Notes under the pieces: model-generated
Databases searched by the model: none
Told to the model about the DNA's origin: nothing
Seen by the model: the letters and a program-made list of their open reading frames with translations, nothing else
Program-made: the position numbers and the translations under genes
Shown here: in pieces, positions 51,374-61,948 of the stretch
Layout of the letters: each line of letters begins with the position of its first letter
How positions within the stretch are numbered: the stretch's first letter is position 1
DNA from: Meira nashicola
Lineage: Eukaryota > Basidiomycota > Exobasidiomycetes > Exobasidiales > Brachybasidiaceae
Direction of reading: 5' to 3'
Assembly (NCBI GenBank): GCA_001600355.1
Contig: BCJU01000001.1
Span: 579,178 to 643,177 of the forward strand
Length of the DNA stretch: 64,000 nucleotides

Positions 51374-52423
51374 TCATCGTTGAGGAATGTGAGCATATTG
51401 CTGTTCCAATTGGTCCACACCACTTCGTACCGCTCTGATCTTCTCTTTCAACACTTTGATCGCTGCAGGCATCAAATTTTGAGGTGGAATCACTCCGCTT
51501 GATTCGATATCGAACAAGAAATGATCACGAATTCTACCTAAACTAACCTTTCCTTCAAATTCCTTATACCTTAGTACCTCTCTGCTAACGGTATCTTTTC
51601 GTGCATCCTTTACATAAACTTCTTGACGACCTGTCTCTTTGTGTTTACGTACTCCGATCACACCTTTAGGGAAGCAAGATACGAACTTTTCGATATGTTC
51701 AGGTTCGATTGCAGATGGATCAGGAATGTCTATATGCGGTAAAAGACGATAAGATGCAGTTGAAACGGGAGAAAATTTTGCATGATCTTTTCCAACACCT
51801 TTTACACAATGTAATTCCATCTTTATTGCTTGTCCAGGTCGTAATTTTGCCAATAAAATGTCCGATTGAACAGGTTTAGGTGGATCATCAGCGAAATCTT
51901 CTGCTTGTGTTCCTTTTGGATCCCATTTTAATGCGCTTGATAAGACTTTCAAATTTTCAATTTGTTCCGATTCATCCAAATTTGGATCGTTAGAAATCCT
52001 TTCACAAGCTACTTCTAGCTTAAACACCAACGTATTTCTATCTGTTGGCGTAACTCCTTCTGGACGTTCATCAATCTTTTCGGGATCAACTTTGATAGGT
52101 ACTAAACCTAATCGATGACTTAATACTTCATCCACAATAATACTCGTATTATTAAAAACAAAAACTTGTTCGATTGCAACAGTTGGAACTTCTGCAAGTA
52201 AACCTCTTCTAATTGCATTCGCTATACTTGCATCTAAACCGATCAAGTCAAATTCTATTCTCCAATCAGATTTTCTCGTTATTTGCGCTTGAAACGATTT
52301 TTTGAAAGAATTTAAAGACCAGCTATAATCTTGACCATCATCTAAATTATGTGGAAAATGAGGTGAAGAAACAGATCCTACTCGTTCAGGTAGCACTTCT
52401 ACCAGTCTAGATTTGTCCACCAT
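51374..52423 (-). CDS. RPC40: RNA polymerase I and III subunit RPAC1/RPC40
   Basis: A single exon of 349 aa from the ATG at 52423 (MVDKSRLVEV); the open frame extends to 52474 but starts with TTG. The alpha-subunit-like core is clear: FDLIGLDASIANAIRRGLLAEVPTVAIEQVFVFNNTSIIVDEVLSHRLGLVPI (starting near residue 57). A second half has LLAKLRPGQAIKMELHCVKGVGKDHAKFSPVSTASYRLLP. RPC40 pairs with RPC19 to form the assembly platform shared by polymerases I (rRNA) and III (tRNA, 5S). Length matches the family (335 in yeast). The gene is tail-to-tail with SET2. Confidence 0.97.
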   Translation of the reverse strand: MVDKSRLVEVLPERVGSVSSPHFPHNLDDGQDYSWSLNSFKKSFQAQITRKSDWRIEFDLIGLDASIANAIRRGLLAEVPTVAIEQVFVFNNTSIIVDEVLSHRLGLVPIKVDPEKIDERPEGVTPTDRNTLVFKLEVACERISNDPNLDESEQIENLKVLSSALKWDPKGTQAEDFADDPPKPVQSDILLAKLRPGQAIKMELHCVKGVGKDHAKFSPVSTASYRLLPHIDIPDPSAIEPEHIEKFVSCFPKGVIGVRKHKETGRQEVYVKDARKDTVSREVLRYKEFEGKVSLGRIRDHFLFDIESSGVIPPQNLMPAAIKVLKEKIRAVRSGVDQLEQQYAHIPQR

Positions 52424-52776
52424 TGCCGTCGTGTAAACTGGGGTTAGTAGGTTGTGTTGGTTACAAAAGATCAAAGTAGGTGGTACTTTTTCTTTCCAGG
52501 AAGAAATATGAAGTGGACGTGCATTAAGTTGAAATTCTTAAATTTTTATTTTTCCTCAAATTCACGTGCTTTTAAGCCAGGCGCTGAACGGCTTCTGACC
52601 TGCAAACTCACTCTGACTGTAGTTTACCTCTAGCACAAGTTACGTGTCGGAGATAAGAAGGTAAAGATGGGGTAAAGCTATAAATGGCCGGACGTGCATG
52701 AGTGGAGTGAATGAGAAGAAAAAAAGACCCTTCCTTCTCTCTCTCTCTCTCATCATCATCATCTTATTCAAAAATA
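52424..52776. promoter_or_regulatory. Divergent promoter RPC40 / SDR
   Basis: 353 nt, ending in a CT-rich leader with CTCTCTCTCTC and CATCATCATCATC just before the SDR start. An alternative in-frame ATG at 52711 would translate this leader as Ser/Leu repeats, so the ATG at 52777 is preferred. No other feature is seen. Confidence 0.45.
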
Positions 52777-53745
52777 ATGTCTTCATCATCATTCAAAATT
52801 GGTCCTGATACGAGCACTTCTTCGCTCTCTTTACATACTTTATTCGGTATCAAAGGTCGTCGAGCACTAATCACAGGAGGTGGAAGTGGATTAGGTGCAT
52901 TTACTGCAATTGCATATGCATTACAAGGTGCACATGTTTATATAATCGGTAGAAGAAAAGAAAAATTAGATGAAGTTATTCAAGATTTCGAATTAAGAAG
53001 ATCAGAATTGACGAAAAACAGCAACAACAATACTATCGAAATTGAAGTAGCAAAAGAAGGTAAAGTTATTGCTATTCAAGGTGACATTTCAAGTAGAGAA
53101 GGAATTGAAAAAGTCAGAGATACTTATGGTAAATATGAAACTCATTTAGACGTTTTATTTAACGGAGCAGGAATCTTTCGTGATACGGAAAACAAACCAA
53201 ACAAAGATGATGCAAATGCTGTGGTTAAAGCACAATGGGAACAAGAATGGTCAAACTTCACAGATTCATTTAATGTGAATGTGACTTCGATCTACTTTTT
53301 CACATTAGCAATGGTACCTTTCTTGGATAAAGCAAAAAAGCCATCTTTTTCTGATCCAGGAGCAAGTGTGATTAATGTTGCTTCTATTGCAGGATTGTAT
53401 TATTCACGTGTTCAATCAGTTTCTTATCAAACGAGTAAAGATGCTGCTATCAAATTGAGCGCTCTCTTAGCAGGTAGATTACAACCAATCTTTATTCGTT
53501 CAAATGTTATTTGTCCCGGTATCTTTCCATCAGAAATGACAAACGCAATCACTCCAAAAGATTATGAAAATCCCCAACATCCAATGCACGATGCTATTCA
53601 CAACGTCAATCCCATCAAACGTAGCGGTACATTCGAAGACTGGGCTGGCCTTGTCATCACTCTTGCTTCTCGTGCAGGCGCTTATTATAACGGTGCAACA
53701 TTCACTTTAGATGGAGGTAGAGTTTTGAATTTATCAGCTGCATGA
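52777..53745 (+). CDS. Short-chain dehydrogenase/reductase
   Basis: A single exon of 322 aa. It has the NAD(P)-binding motif TGGGSGLG (33-40), an NNAG-like FNGAG, catalytic Ser in VASIAG (about 203), and YQTSK giving Tyr217 and Lys221. A PG motif follows in NVICPGIFPSEMT. These define a classical SDR. No obvious signal peptide or membrane helix is seen. The substrate cannot be told. The convergent neighbour 99 nt away is a Dal5-family transporter, and the two could serve one catabolic route, but that is only a guess. Confidence 0.9.
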   Translation: MSSSSFKIGPDTSTSSLSLHTLFGIKGRRALITGGGSGLGAFTAIAYALQGAHVYIIGRRKEKLDEVIQDFELRRSELTKNSNNNTIEIEVAKEGKVIAIQGDISSREGIEKVRDTYGKYETHLDVLFNGAGIFRDTENKPNKDDANAVVKAQWEQEWSNFTDSFNVNVTSIYFFTLAMVPFLDKAKKPSFSDPGASVINVASIAGLYYSRVQSVSYQTSKDAAIKLSALLAGRLQPIFIRSNVICPGIFPSEMTNAITPKDYENPQHPMHDAIHNVNPIKRSGTFEDWAGLVITLASRAGAYYNGATFTLDGGRVLNLSAA

Positions 53746-53844
53746 ACGTACAAGAGTAGGAAAAATGAATTCAAATTGGATATATACTGTATAAAGTTTT
53801 GAAGTGATCACAAGACCAGAAGAAAGAGTATTGATAATCACAAA

Positions 53845-55464
53845 TCAAAGTACATAACGGAAGCCTTTGTGTCTGTCTCCTAAGGCCATTAATTGATCTC
53901 TTGTATAACCTTCGTAGCCCCATCTTTGCTTTTCCGATTCAGTGTTCAAACGAGAAGGGTCAACGTCACGACCGTCAGGATGAGCAACGGAGATTTGATC
54001 ACGTTTACGATTATCATTCCAATGAGAAAGCATGATAAGAACGGAAGAAATGATTGTCACTCCTGCAAATCCAAGGTTGATAGCATGTCCTTTGATGAAT
54101 CTAGGACTTTCTTTTGTTGGATAAATATTACTACTGATCAATCCAGCACTATTTCCTATTGTGAAAAAGAAGCCCATAACCGTTGCTCGAACGTACATTG
54201 GTCCAAAATTAGCTCCAACCCAACTGATTGCTAAAGCGATATTAGGACTAACTGCTGCTACCGTTAAAAAGATTCCGAAATATTTTACACCTGCCGAAAC
54301 ATCAGAGATTAAGATTGCATATCCAGCAATAGTGATGCATGCCCAAAAAATGATAAACGGTCCCCGAATCATATAACGATCAGCAACGAATGCGGTTGTA
54401 AGTGTTGTAATGAATCCTAGTACGTAAGGAGGAACGGAGAGTAAATTGGCCGATGCACCAGTGAAATCCAAAGCTGCGATAATCGTTGGAGTAAATAAAG
54501 CCAAGGAATATAAAGGTTCGGCGATACTGATGTACATAAGAGCATAAAGATAAGTACGATAATCTTTAAACGCTCTCGTTACTTGTTCCCAACTGAATGG
54601 AACATCTGCATTTGTGACCCCTTGAGATTTAGCGAGATAATTGTTCCATTTTGCCGTCTCTGATCGATTTAAAATTTTATTATCATCAGCAGGGAAGTCA
54701 ACCAAGATCCACCAACCCGGTAAAGCGCAAACTAGAGTGATCAAACCTTCAATGATAAAGATCCATCTCCATCCACCTGGAGGTGCACCATGTGATGTAT
54801 AAAAATCGCCAAAAGAATCCGCTCCTGGGAACGGAATATACTTTAAGCCGTACGCTAAAACACCACCGAAAGCTCCAGCAAGAGTTGCTCCTGAGAAAAA
54901 TATGCCAATTCGTAAGGATTGCTGTCTTCGAGCGTACCAGCAGGTCAGCATGAAGTTGATTCCTGGGAATAGTCCACCTTCTGCAACACCAAGGAAGAAA
55001 CGAGCAACTTGCAGGCCATGGCCGCTACGGACAACTCCCATAAGTGTCATCACGATCGACCACGCCACCATAATGATCGGAATCCATCTATGTGGTTTCA
55101 AGGCCTTCAAGACTAAATTTGACGGAACTTCAACCACAATGTACCCGATAAAGAAGACAGAGAGTGCAATTTGATAAGCATTTCCCTGAACGATATGTAA
55201 ATCTTGCTTGAGTCCAGCGACAGCAGCTTGCCCAATATTGACACGATCCAAGAATGATAAAAGATAAAGCAAAGAACAGTAAGGGATGATTGCTAAATCT
55301 AATTTTCTAAGAATTCTCTTGTATTCCTCATCACTCATATATAACTCTTGCTCGGTAGCAATCACTTGACCAAATGCTTCTCCATCTTGCCCTTTTTTGT
55401 CATCAAAGTGACTTACTGGAGCTTCGAGGCCCTTTTCCTGTGAGTTAGAGTCCGAGTTTGACAT
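53845..55464 (-). CDS. Major facilitator transporter, Dal5/allantoate-permease (anion:cation symporter) family
   Basis: A single exon of 539 aa with about 12 membrane helices. It begins with an acidic N-terminus, then LRKLDLAIIPYCSLLYLLSFLDRVNIGQAAVAGL, the hallmark of the fungal Dal5 family. Further family blocks are VGVVRS-like MGVVRSGHGLQVARFFLGVAEGGLFPGINFMLTCWYARR and FIIEGLITLVCALPGWWILVDFP. Relatives carry allantoate, nicotinate, pantothenate or biotin precursors. The specific substrate here is not predictable. The gene is tail-to-tail with the SDR and has an 800-nt upstream region. Confidence 0.92.
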   Translation of the reverse strand: MSNSDSNSQEKGLEAPVSHFDDKKGQDGEAFGQVIATEQELYMSDEEYKRILRKLDLAIIPYCSLLYLLSFLDRVNIGQAAVAGLKQDLHIVQGNAYQIALSVFFIGYIVVEVPSNLVLKALKPHRWIPIIMVAWSIVMTLMGVVRSGHGLQVARFFLGVAEGGLFPGINFMLTCWYARRQQSLRIGIFFSGATLAGAFGGVLAYGLKYIPFPGADSFGDFYTSHGAPPGGWRWIFIIEGLITLVCALPGWWILVDFPADDNKILNRSETAKWNNYLAKSQGVTNADVPFSWEQVTRAFKDYRTYLYALMYISIAEPLYSLALFTPTIIAALDFTGASANLLSVPPYVLGFITTLTTAFVADRYMIRGPFIIFWACITIAGYAILISDVSAGVKYFGIFLTVAAVSPNIALAISWVGANFGPMYVRATVMGFFFTIGNSAGLISSNIYPTKESPRFIKGHAINLGFAGVTIISSVLIMLSHWNDNRKRDQISVAHPDGRDVDPSRLNTESEKQRWGYEGYTRDQLMALGDRHKGFRYVL

Positions 55465-56270
55465 TTGCGAGGATGAAGGTGGAAGTGAAAAGAAAGGATT
55501 ACTCTTTCTAAAGGATTCGCCATTTAGCCGAGACTATATGCTATATGCGAAGACATTAGTGCATTCGGTAATGAGTCTAAAAGCCAAAAAAAAAAGAAAA
55601 GAAAAAGAAAAACGCGGGGCAATATAATTTTATTTCTCCGGCACTTCGGCTCAAGACGTAATAATCTACCACCCCGTACAGTTGTTCCGAAAAATAGTGT
55701 TTTACGGGCGGGGTTAACCGAAGATCAAATCTATTCATATGTAGAATAGTAGAACTACGAGCCTACACATGCGCAGCGCTGCGCAACGCGCATTTTCTTA
55801 GCGCGGGGGTATAAATTGGATAAGAGACCGACAGTCCATTTGCGTTTGCGTGTGCAGAGTAGATAGTCTATCGCATGTCTCCGCAAATTGATTTCTCACA
55901 TACAGTAGTAAGCCTGTGCTCTAGTAGCGCTGCGATACGCATCCTCTTTCCTATTCTTCGGATCACTCGGCTATAAGACCGATTGCCAAGAGGATTTGTA
56001 TGGAGAATTGATCAATGAAGATCAAAGTTTAAATACAACACACATGTATTGTCTGGGGAAATTAAGGGGAAAAACATAGGAAGGGTACTATCTGCAGTAA
56101 GCGATGCAGCGGCCAAATGATTCGCTTCTTATTTCCCTCTAAGTTGGCCGTGCATGAGGAAGCGAAACCAGCCTAATCGCCCAGGAACAGACACTCTCAC
56201 CTTCGGTCAGGAACACAGTATGATATCTTCTTGCATAAAATAATGCATTCTACATAGTAGATTGTACATC
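55465..56270. other. Intergenic region upstream of the Dal5-family gene, after PEX6
   Basis: 806 nt. It holds a long A/AG tract (about 55585-55611), GCGCAGCGCTGCGCAACGCG at 55771-55790 and GCGCTGCG at 55927-55934. TTCTTCGGATCACTCGG at about 55963 recalls the 5' end of U6 snRNA, but the rest does not match. No gene is supported. Confidence 0.45.
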
Positions 56271-59200
56271 TTAATCTAGTGCTCTCGCCTTCCCCTTTCC
56301 TTTCGATTTCCTAGTCTGTTGATCTGCATCCTGTTCGGAATTGACGGTTGGAGCAGAAGCGCTCACATGTCCATTGGCCGGAGGTGCATCTGCGTAACCG
56401 TTTCCGTTCCCAACAGTATACCCTTCTACTGTTCCTGACCCGTTACCGTTCAATGATGAATTTTTCATAGCTGCTAAAATACTCTCCATCGTTCGATTAT
56501 CAAACTCTATAGGTTCGTGCAACGTTCCATTTTGCTTATTATTTTGAGTTTCGGATTTACTTTCAGCTTCGCTTTTTGAGTCTGTATTGGAGAACTTTTG
56601 CTGGACGGATCGATAATGTTCCATCTCTTGTGAGCTAACACTTGGCACCAATTCAGCCAAAGCAGCTTCAAAGTCGATTCTAGATACTTTGACATCCAAA
56701 TCTGTTGGTAATGCGATTTCGTCAAGGTAATATTGTGGCGTGAGTGGGATTGGATGATCCGAATCGAATGCAACACCATTCTTGGCTGCTTGTTCGGCTT
56801 TTTCCTTTATCGCTTCGTTTAATAATGCTACTTGACCATCAATCCATTCTGCTTTCCGTGTCATACTCTTGAGCATTGCATCACTGCAAAGTGCATAAAA
56901 ATCTGCTCCTGTTAAATTCATTGGGCATTGTTCAGCAATGACTGAAAGATCGCCAACATCTTCGTCCAATTTGAACTTCCTTGTTAATGCTTGTAAAATG
57001 TTTAATTGTTCCGAATGAGTTTGCGAAACGGCAAGATATAACATTCTATCGAATCTTCCTGGTCTCAAAAGAGCAGGGTCTAAAAGATCCGGTCTGTTCG
57101 TTGCTCCGATCACAAACACATCTGCTGCAGCACTTCCACTACTCATTCCATCCAATTCAGCCAATAATTGAGACACAATTCGATCCATAACACCTCCTGA
57201 ATCGCCTTGATTACCACGCTTTGGTGCGATACTGTCTAATTCGTCAAAAAAGATCACGCATGGCTTTGCATCTCTAGCACGTTGGAAAACTCTACGAACG
57301 TTTGCTTCTGATTCACCAATATACATATTGAGCAATTCCGGTCCTTTCACACTGAAGAAGTTCAATGAACAAGAGGTGGCCACTGCTTTTGCCAGTAAAG
57401 TCTTTCCTGTACCCGGTGGGCCATACAATAGAATACCGCTTCTCTTTTTCAAACCATCACTGAATAATTCGGGATGCTCCAAAGGTAATTGAATCGTATC
57501 CAAAATGTCATCCTTTACACTGATCAGACCACCAACATCGTCCCAGGTGACGTTGGGAATCTTTGGCGCTCCAATATTTTCGCTATAACTTAATCTTGCT
57601 TTATTCAGAGCAACATCAAAGTCATTACCCGTTAAAGCAACTCCTGCTTCTACGATACTTGGATCAAGGCTATTCTTACTTGCTGCGTTGCCTGATTCGT
57701 CTACTTGACTTTCTTTCTGTTTCGTTACTCTTTCAATAGCAGCCATTCTAGCACGACCGACAAGATCTACAAGATCGGAAGCAACCAAAGCTGCCGTTTG
57801 CGTTGCCATGCTCTTTAAGCTTACATCCACACTCAACGTTGAATCTCGCAAACAGGTATCCAATATGGCTCGTCTTTCTGCTTCATTGGGTGCTTCGAAA
57901 TTTAATTCATGTCGAAAACATGCCAAAACACCTGTTGGACAGCGATCTGCATCTCCTGTAGTACCAATTACCGCAATCGGTAAAGATACTTGTGTATTGA
58001 TTGATGCATCTTCTTCTCCGTCTGATTGTTTACGGGAAGATGATTGTTTCAAACTTGCCATACAGTCTTGTAAGACGGTAGCCATCGTTGGTTCTTGCCC
58101 CGTTTCTAATGCTTGACTCTTTCTTGCCAATGCTTCTACATGTCTCAATAACAGAATAGCAGGCGCACAACCAGCGGCTTGTTCAAACCTTGCCCTTAGA
58201 ATTCCTTCCGTTCGTGCATCTGTATCTGCGATTAAATCGTAACAATTTAATTCAATAATGTGTACCCCCGTCTTTTGCGCAACCCATCTAACAATCGTTC
58301 TCTTTCCGCATCCTCGAGCACCTTTGAGTAAAACGCTGAGATGTAGGCCATAATCGGCTGCATCAGGTAATAGTGTGGCCTTTACCAACAACAACAATCG
58401 ACCAAATACACTCTCTGTTGTCGTCAAAGGAGAGGGAGAGAATGGCAGAGGGGGTGTATCAGAAGCCGTGCTTAACCATTGCTGTGAATCAATCACGCGA
58501 GAATGTGTAACTCCAGATTGAACCATCTTTGTCAACATAGTATCCACAGCACAACCAAATTGTCCCGTTCTTGCCATCTCATGAATCCACAAATCTGTTT
58601 GCATCGGCTGGCCATCATTATTGGAAAGTGGCTCTGACACCTCTGGTGTTACATCACTTACGCAAAAGTATACCACTCCAGTGGATTGTGATGAGTTTTG
58701 ATGACCAGGAGCCGGTAAGGTGATATCATATGCTTCTTCTTCATTGTTCGAATTGTTCTTGTTCTTATCCCCTGCTGTTTCGTCTTCATTCCCTTCATCG
58801 ACTGCCCACCGAATCTTGCTTTTATCGAATGTGACGGCAAAAATATCACCTTGTTGAACGATTCTACGACCGCCCTCAAAATACGTTCGCAAAGCGCCCA
58901 AGAAAAGATTTTGATATTTTCGATTGATGCTCAAAGGTCCAGCAATGCGTGATATTGTTAGTGAATCGGCGAAAGGCAAAGGTAAGGGACAATCGGGTAG
59001 AGCGTCTGATCGATTTTGTGTTGTATTTGTCATTTGCCATGATCCCAATGATCGTAGTGTGATCGATTTAGCTGTATCGCGAGAGGGATCGAATTGGCCG
59101 ATATGGTACAGATTCTGTAGTAAGAGAGGAGAGAGGAAAGCAAAGGGTGACGACGGATTCATTCCAATGAGCTTACCCTGTTGCGCCTGTTGCTGTAATT

Positions 59201-60323
59201 GAGCTTGAAATCCTCTAGGCGCACAAAGCATTTTCACTGCTCTTGCTTTTCCTTCATTTTCTATTTCTACCAATGCCCAATCTCCTTCAAAGGAACCTAA
59301 TTGAGGAAAAGTTGCCTCGTCCAACAAGATACAATTATCAACATCAAAACCAGACATATCACGCCATGCTCTTGATGACCATGAACGTAATGCATCCTTT
59401 ATTACACCAATATCTTGAACAGGAAATGGTTGAAAGTTTGTCCCGGATGTATCGGTGAAGAGACTTTCACCTGCTGTGCCATCCACGTTACTCTCTAAAC
59501 TGTCTAGAACGCCCTTTGTGAAAAAGTGTTCGTCCACAATAATATTGCTCGTATCGTGTATACCATTAATAGCACTTGAACCGTAAGCATTCGAAAATCC
59601 TGATTGACCATTAATATCTCCAGATTGCCCATCATAGGTGACAAATACTTCTGTATCCTCTTGCGAAGCTATTCCTTGCAAAACAGGTTCACACATCACC
59701 ACTTGAAATGTACTATCGCCAAAGCTAAGAAGGTCATCCTGTCTGATCAATCTTCCATCTATTTGACCTTCGATTATCTCTTGAGAAGATTGGGCATACT
59801 CGAAAGACTTTTTCGATTGTGCCGATAAGATGACGTGTGACAATGTCAATGGTATATGCGGTCGCACCACAACTTCGATAGAAGATTCGAATAAGGATAA
59901 TTCCGTAGGAAAGAAGCGTCTGTAAGGAGCAGGTAATATGACGGATGCCTGCTGATGATCTTGATTTATTGTTTCAAATACTCTTCCATTCTCACTTCCT
60001 GGGGTGATTGGTGTTTGTTCCCTTTCATCGTTTGCAATTGGTAAAATAAGCGAAGGTAGCCTAATATTTTGCCGAGGACTTGAAGAAGAATAAGGAGAGA
60101 ATTGAAGAGGTAGATCGACTGCGATATAAGGTCTTCCATTAAGACGAGGAAGAGAGGTCGAAGAAGAAGCAGTTAATTGCTCATACAATCCTCTTGGCCA
60201 AATCAATGCGGCATCTTGTTGATTAGATGGCCAAGTCGGAACAGAATCTTGTGAAAGTACTTCATCCGAATCTGCAAATCGAAGAGTGACAGAAAGGCCT
60301 TGAGATAATCCAGTGATCGTCAT
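56271..60323 (-). CDS. PEX6: Peroxisomal AAA ATPase PEX6
   Basis: A single exon of 1350 aa from the ATG at 60323; the frame extends to 60335 with TTG. The N-terminal half is the divergent peroxin region. AAA domain D1 (about 655-800) has Walker A GARGCGKRT but a degenerate Walker B (ILLLRHVEAL, no Asp-Glu). D2 (about 935-1150) is complete: WDDVGGL, Walker A GPPGTGKT (about 968), Walker B VIFFDELDSIAP (about 1022) and the second region of homology ATNRPDLLDPALLRPGRFDR. Intact D2 with degraded D1 is the known PEX6 pattern. With PEX1 it forms the motor that pulls ubiquitinated PEX5 off the peroxisome membrane. The protein is longer than yeast Pex6 (1030 aa) and ends in a Gly/Asn-rich and then basic tail. 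Confidence 0.95.
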   Translation of the reverse strand: MTITGLSQGLSVTLRFADSDEVLSQDSVPTWPSNQQDAALIWPRGLYEQLTASSSTSLPRLNGRPYIAVDLPLQFSPYSSSSPRQNIRLPSLILPIANDEREQTPITPGSENGRVFETINQDHQQASVILPAPYRRFFPTELSLFESSIEVVVRPHIPLTLSHVILSAQSKKSFEYAQSSQEIIEGQIDGRLIRQDDLLSFGDSTFQVVMCEPVLQGIASQEDTEVFVTYDGQSGDINGQSGFSNAYGSSAINGIHDTSNIIVDEHFFTKGVLDSLESNVDGTAGESLFTDTSGTNFQPFPVQDIGVIKDALRSWSSRAWRDMSGFDVDNCILLDEATFPQLGSFEGDWALVEIENEGKARAVKMLCAPRGFQAQLQQQAQQGKLIGMNPSSPFAFLSPLLLQNLYHIGQFDPSRDTAKSITLRSLGSWQMTNTTQNRSDALPDCPLPLPFADSLTISRIAGPLSINRKYQNLFLGALRTYFEGGRRIVQQGDIFAVTFDKSKIRWAVDEGNEDETAGDKNKNNSNNEEEAYDITLPAPGHQNSSQSTGVVYFCVSDVTPEVSEPLSNNDGQPMQTDLWIHEMARTGQFGCAVDTMLTKMVQSGVTHSRVIDSQQWLSTASDTPPLPFSPSPLTTTESVFGRLLLLVKATLLPDAADYGLHLSVLLKGARGCGKRTIVRWVAQKTGVHIIELNCYDLIADTDARTEGILRARFEQAAGCAPAILLLRHVEALARKSQALETGQEPTMATVLQDCMASLKQSSSRKQSDGEEDASINTQVSLPIAVIGTTGDADRCPTGVLACFRHELNFEAPNEAERRAILDTCLRDSTLSVDVSLKSMATQTAALVASDLVDLVGRARMAAIERVTKQKESQVDESGNAASKNSLDPSIVEAGVALTGNDFDVALNKARLSYSENIGAPKIPNVTWDDVGGLISVKDDILDTIQLPLEHPELFSDGLKKRSGILLYGPPGTGKTLLAKAVATSCSLNFFSVKGPELLNMYIGESEANVRRVFQRARDAKPCVIFFDELDSIAPKRGNQGDSGGVMDRIVSQLLAELDGMSSGSAAADVFVIGATNRPDLLDPALLRPGRFDRMLYLAVSQTHSEQLNILQALTRKFKLDEDVGDLSVIAEQCPMNLTGADFYALCSDAMLKSMTRKAEWIDGQVALLNEAIKEKAEQAAKNGVAFDSDHPIPLTPQYYLDEIALPTDLDVKVSRIDFEAALAELVPSVSSQEMEHYRSVQQKFSNTDSKSEAESKSETQNNKQNGTLHEPIEFDNRTMESILAAMKNSSLNGNGSGTVEGYTVGNGNGYADAPPANGHVSASAPTVNSEQDADQQTRKSKGKGKARALD

Positions 60324-60669
60324 CCTGATCCACAATTTCTACCCAAAGATGATTGGAACAATGAAGGTAAGAAGAAGAATAATAATAATCTGGGGTTGTC
60401 CATTAAGCGAGCGAAACACTCCACTACCTCTTCTGAATGCATTTCAAAAAGCTTTAATTTACCGAACCGGTAGGTCATTTTAGCTTTCACCGGTCAACGC
60501 GCTATTTCACAAAGTTGGCTTTCCAATTAAAAATGCACGTGAGTTGTCCCATTCTTGCGTTCAACTTTTTTCTTCGCCCTAGGCAGCGCGACCATTTCTT
60601 CGCATCAGAACCAAGGATTAATTATAGATTCTCTTTGTCATCATCATCATCAATATTCTAGCAACAGAG
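60324..60669. promoter_or_regulatory. Divergent promoter PEX6 / mS42
   Basis: 346 nt between outward-reading genes, with AGGCAGCGCGACC near 60581-60593 and a CATCATCATCATC leader before the mS42 ATG. No other gene is seen. Confidence 0.45.
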
Positions 60670-61680
60670 ATGGCAGCTTCGATACCGTCTTCCTCTAGAA
60701 GTTTATTGGCACAATGCATTCATCCTTTGCGATCTTCCTCTTCTTCATCATTACGTCGAATTAGTGCAGTTCGTTCAGCAAGATTTGTTCAACAATCAAA
60801 AAGAGATTTACATTCTTTGCCTAGCTTACCTGGAAATTTGAAAGAAGGTGATGGATGTGAACCACTTTTTAGTTCACAAACTGTACGGCTTTTATGGGAT
60901 GATTGGCATGCCGGACTTTTGAACAAATTAAACGATGAAGTTCGTGGAACGCCTTGGGAGAATTCGAGTATTGTAGAAACTGTGATTGGAACTGCACAAG
61001 ATCCTGCGCATATTCAAGCATTCAATTATGCTTCAATGGCATTAAATAATAGTTTCTTTTTAAGCGGATTACGATCAAAAGAATTACCAGAAGGAACACA
61101 GCATTGGACAGAATCACCTCCTGGAAAGCCGGAAAAAAGATTATTGAAAACAATTGAGGAAAATTTCGATTCATTGCCAGCATTCAAATTAGCCTTTTCA
61201 TCTGCTGCTTATGGAATGTCAGGAAGTGGATATGTTTGGTTGGTGCAAGATCGTGAACGAAATCTTGGTATTGTTCCTACTTTTGGAGCAGGAACGATTT
61301 TAGTTCAAAATCGAATGCAGCGTAATGACGGAAGTGATTCAACATCGTTTGATGCTAGTAAGGTATCCTCAATCTCTGCCGCTAGTAATGATTCATCCCT
61401 TCTCAACAATTCTAGATCGAGTGGTGCAGCTGGAAGTAATTTAGGATCTTCTCTTTCCTCTCAAATTCGCTCTTTCAGCTCTTCTTCTCGTGTTGGTGTT
61501 GCACAACCCATTACGACGGGCGAAGAATTATTCCCTCTTCTATGTGTTTCAGTTCACGAAAGAGATTGGTTGCCAGATTATGGAATGTGGGGAAAAGAGG
61601 AATATTTGATGCGTTTTTGGGAATGCGTTAATTGGGATCGTGTTCTCGCTCTTCAAAATTCATACAATAGTGTTCTTTAG
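60670..61680 (+). CDS. Mitochondrial small-subunit ribosomal protein mS42/mS43 (superoxide-dismutase fold)
   Basis: A single exon of 336 aa. The first 45 residues are Ser/Arg-rich without acids, a mitochondrial presequence. The body follows the Fe/Mn superoxide dismutase fold: LWDDWHAGLLNKLN, FNYASMALNNSFFLSGL, AYGMSGSGYVWLV and LLCVSVHERDWLPDYGMWGKEEYLMRFWECVNWDRV. All four metal ligands of true SOD appear replaced (by Leu, Asn, Ser and Arg), as expected for the mitoribosomal SOD-like proteins Rsm26 and Mrp1. A Ser-rich insert of about 60 residues (about 218-280) separates the halves. Choice between mS42 and mS43 is uncertain. Confidence 0.88.
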   Translation: MAASIPSSSRSLLAQCIHPLRSSSSSSLRRISAVRSARFVQQSKRDLHSLPSLPGNLKEGDGCEPLFSSQTVRLLWDDWHAGLLNKLNDEVRGTPWENSSIVETVIGTAQDPAHIQAFNYASMALNNSFFLSGLRSKELPEGTQHWTESPPGKPEKRLLKTIEENFDSLPAFKLAFSSAAYGMSGSGYVWLVQDRERNLGIVPTFGAGTILVQNRMQRNDGSDSTSFDASKVSSISAASNDSSLLNNSRSSGAAGSNLGSSLSSQIRSFSSSSRVGVAQPITTGEELFPLLCVSVHERDWLPDYGMWGKEEYLMRFWECVNWDRVLALQNSYNSVL

Positions 61681-61948
61681 AGTCATTACAGAAAAGAATC
61701 AAATCATGTTTTTCTATGATTTATAATGCATATTTGTACAATTCGCTGAAGATGAAAGACTGAAAGTTTTTGCTGATGATGATCGTAGATGAAATGTTGG
61801 CAAGATGAATTGCCCTATGTATCAATCAGACATATTATAAGCTTAAAGTGGAGTTAAATAGCGCGCTTTAACTTCTTTGCTCGGCTGCATTTATTCACTT
61901 CTTCTTCATAACCTCACCCCTTCTACAAAACTTTGACGATGAATAGAG

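Noticed and set aside
52711..52776. Upstream in-frame ATG for the SDR
   Set aside because: Adds a Ser/Leu repeat from a CT microsatellite typical of leaders here; the next ATG at 52777 begins plausible protein.
52777..55464. Biosynthetic or catabolic gene cluster (SDR plus transporter)
   Set aside because: Only two genes, convergent, with housekeeping genes on both sides; no backbone enzyme or regulator.
55955..56010. U6 snRNA gene
   Set aside because: A short TTCGGATCACT match recalls the U6 start, but the conserved ACAGAGA box and downstream stem are absent.
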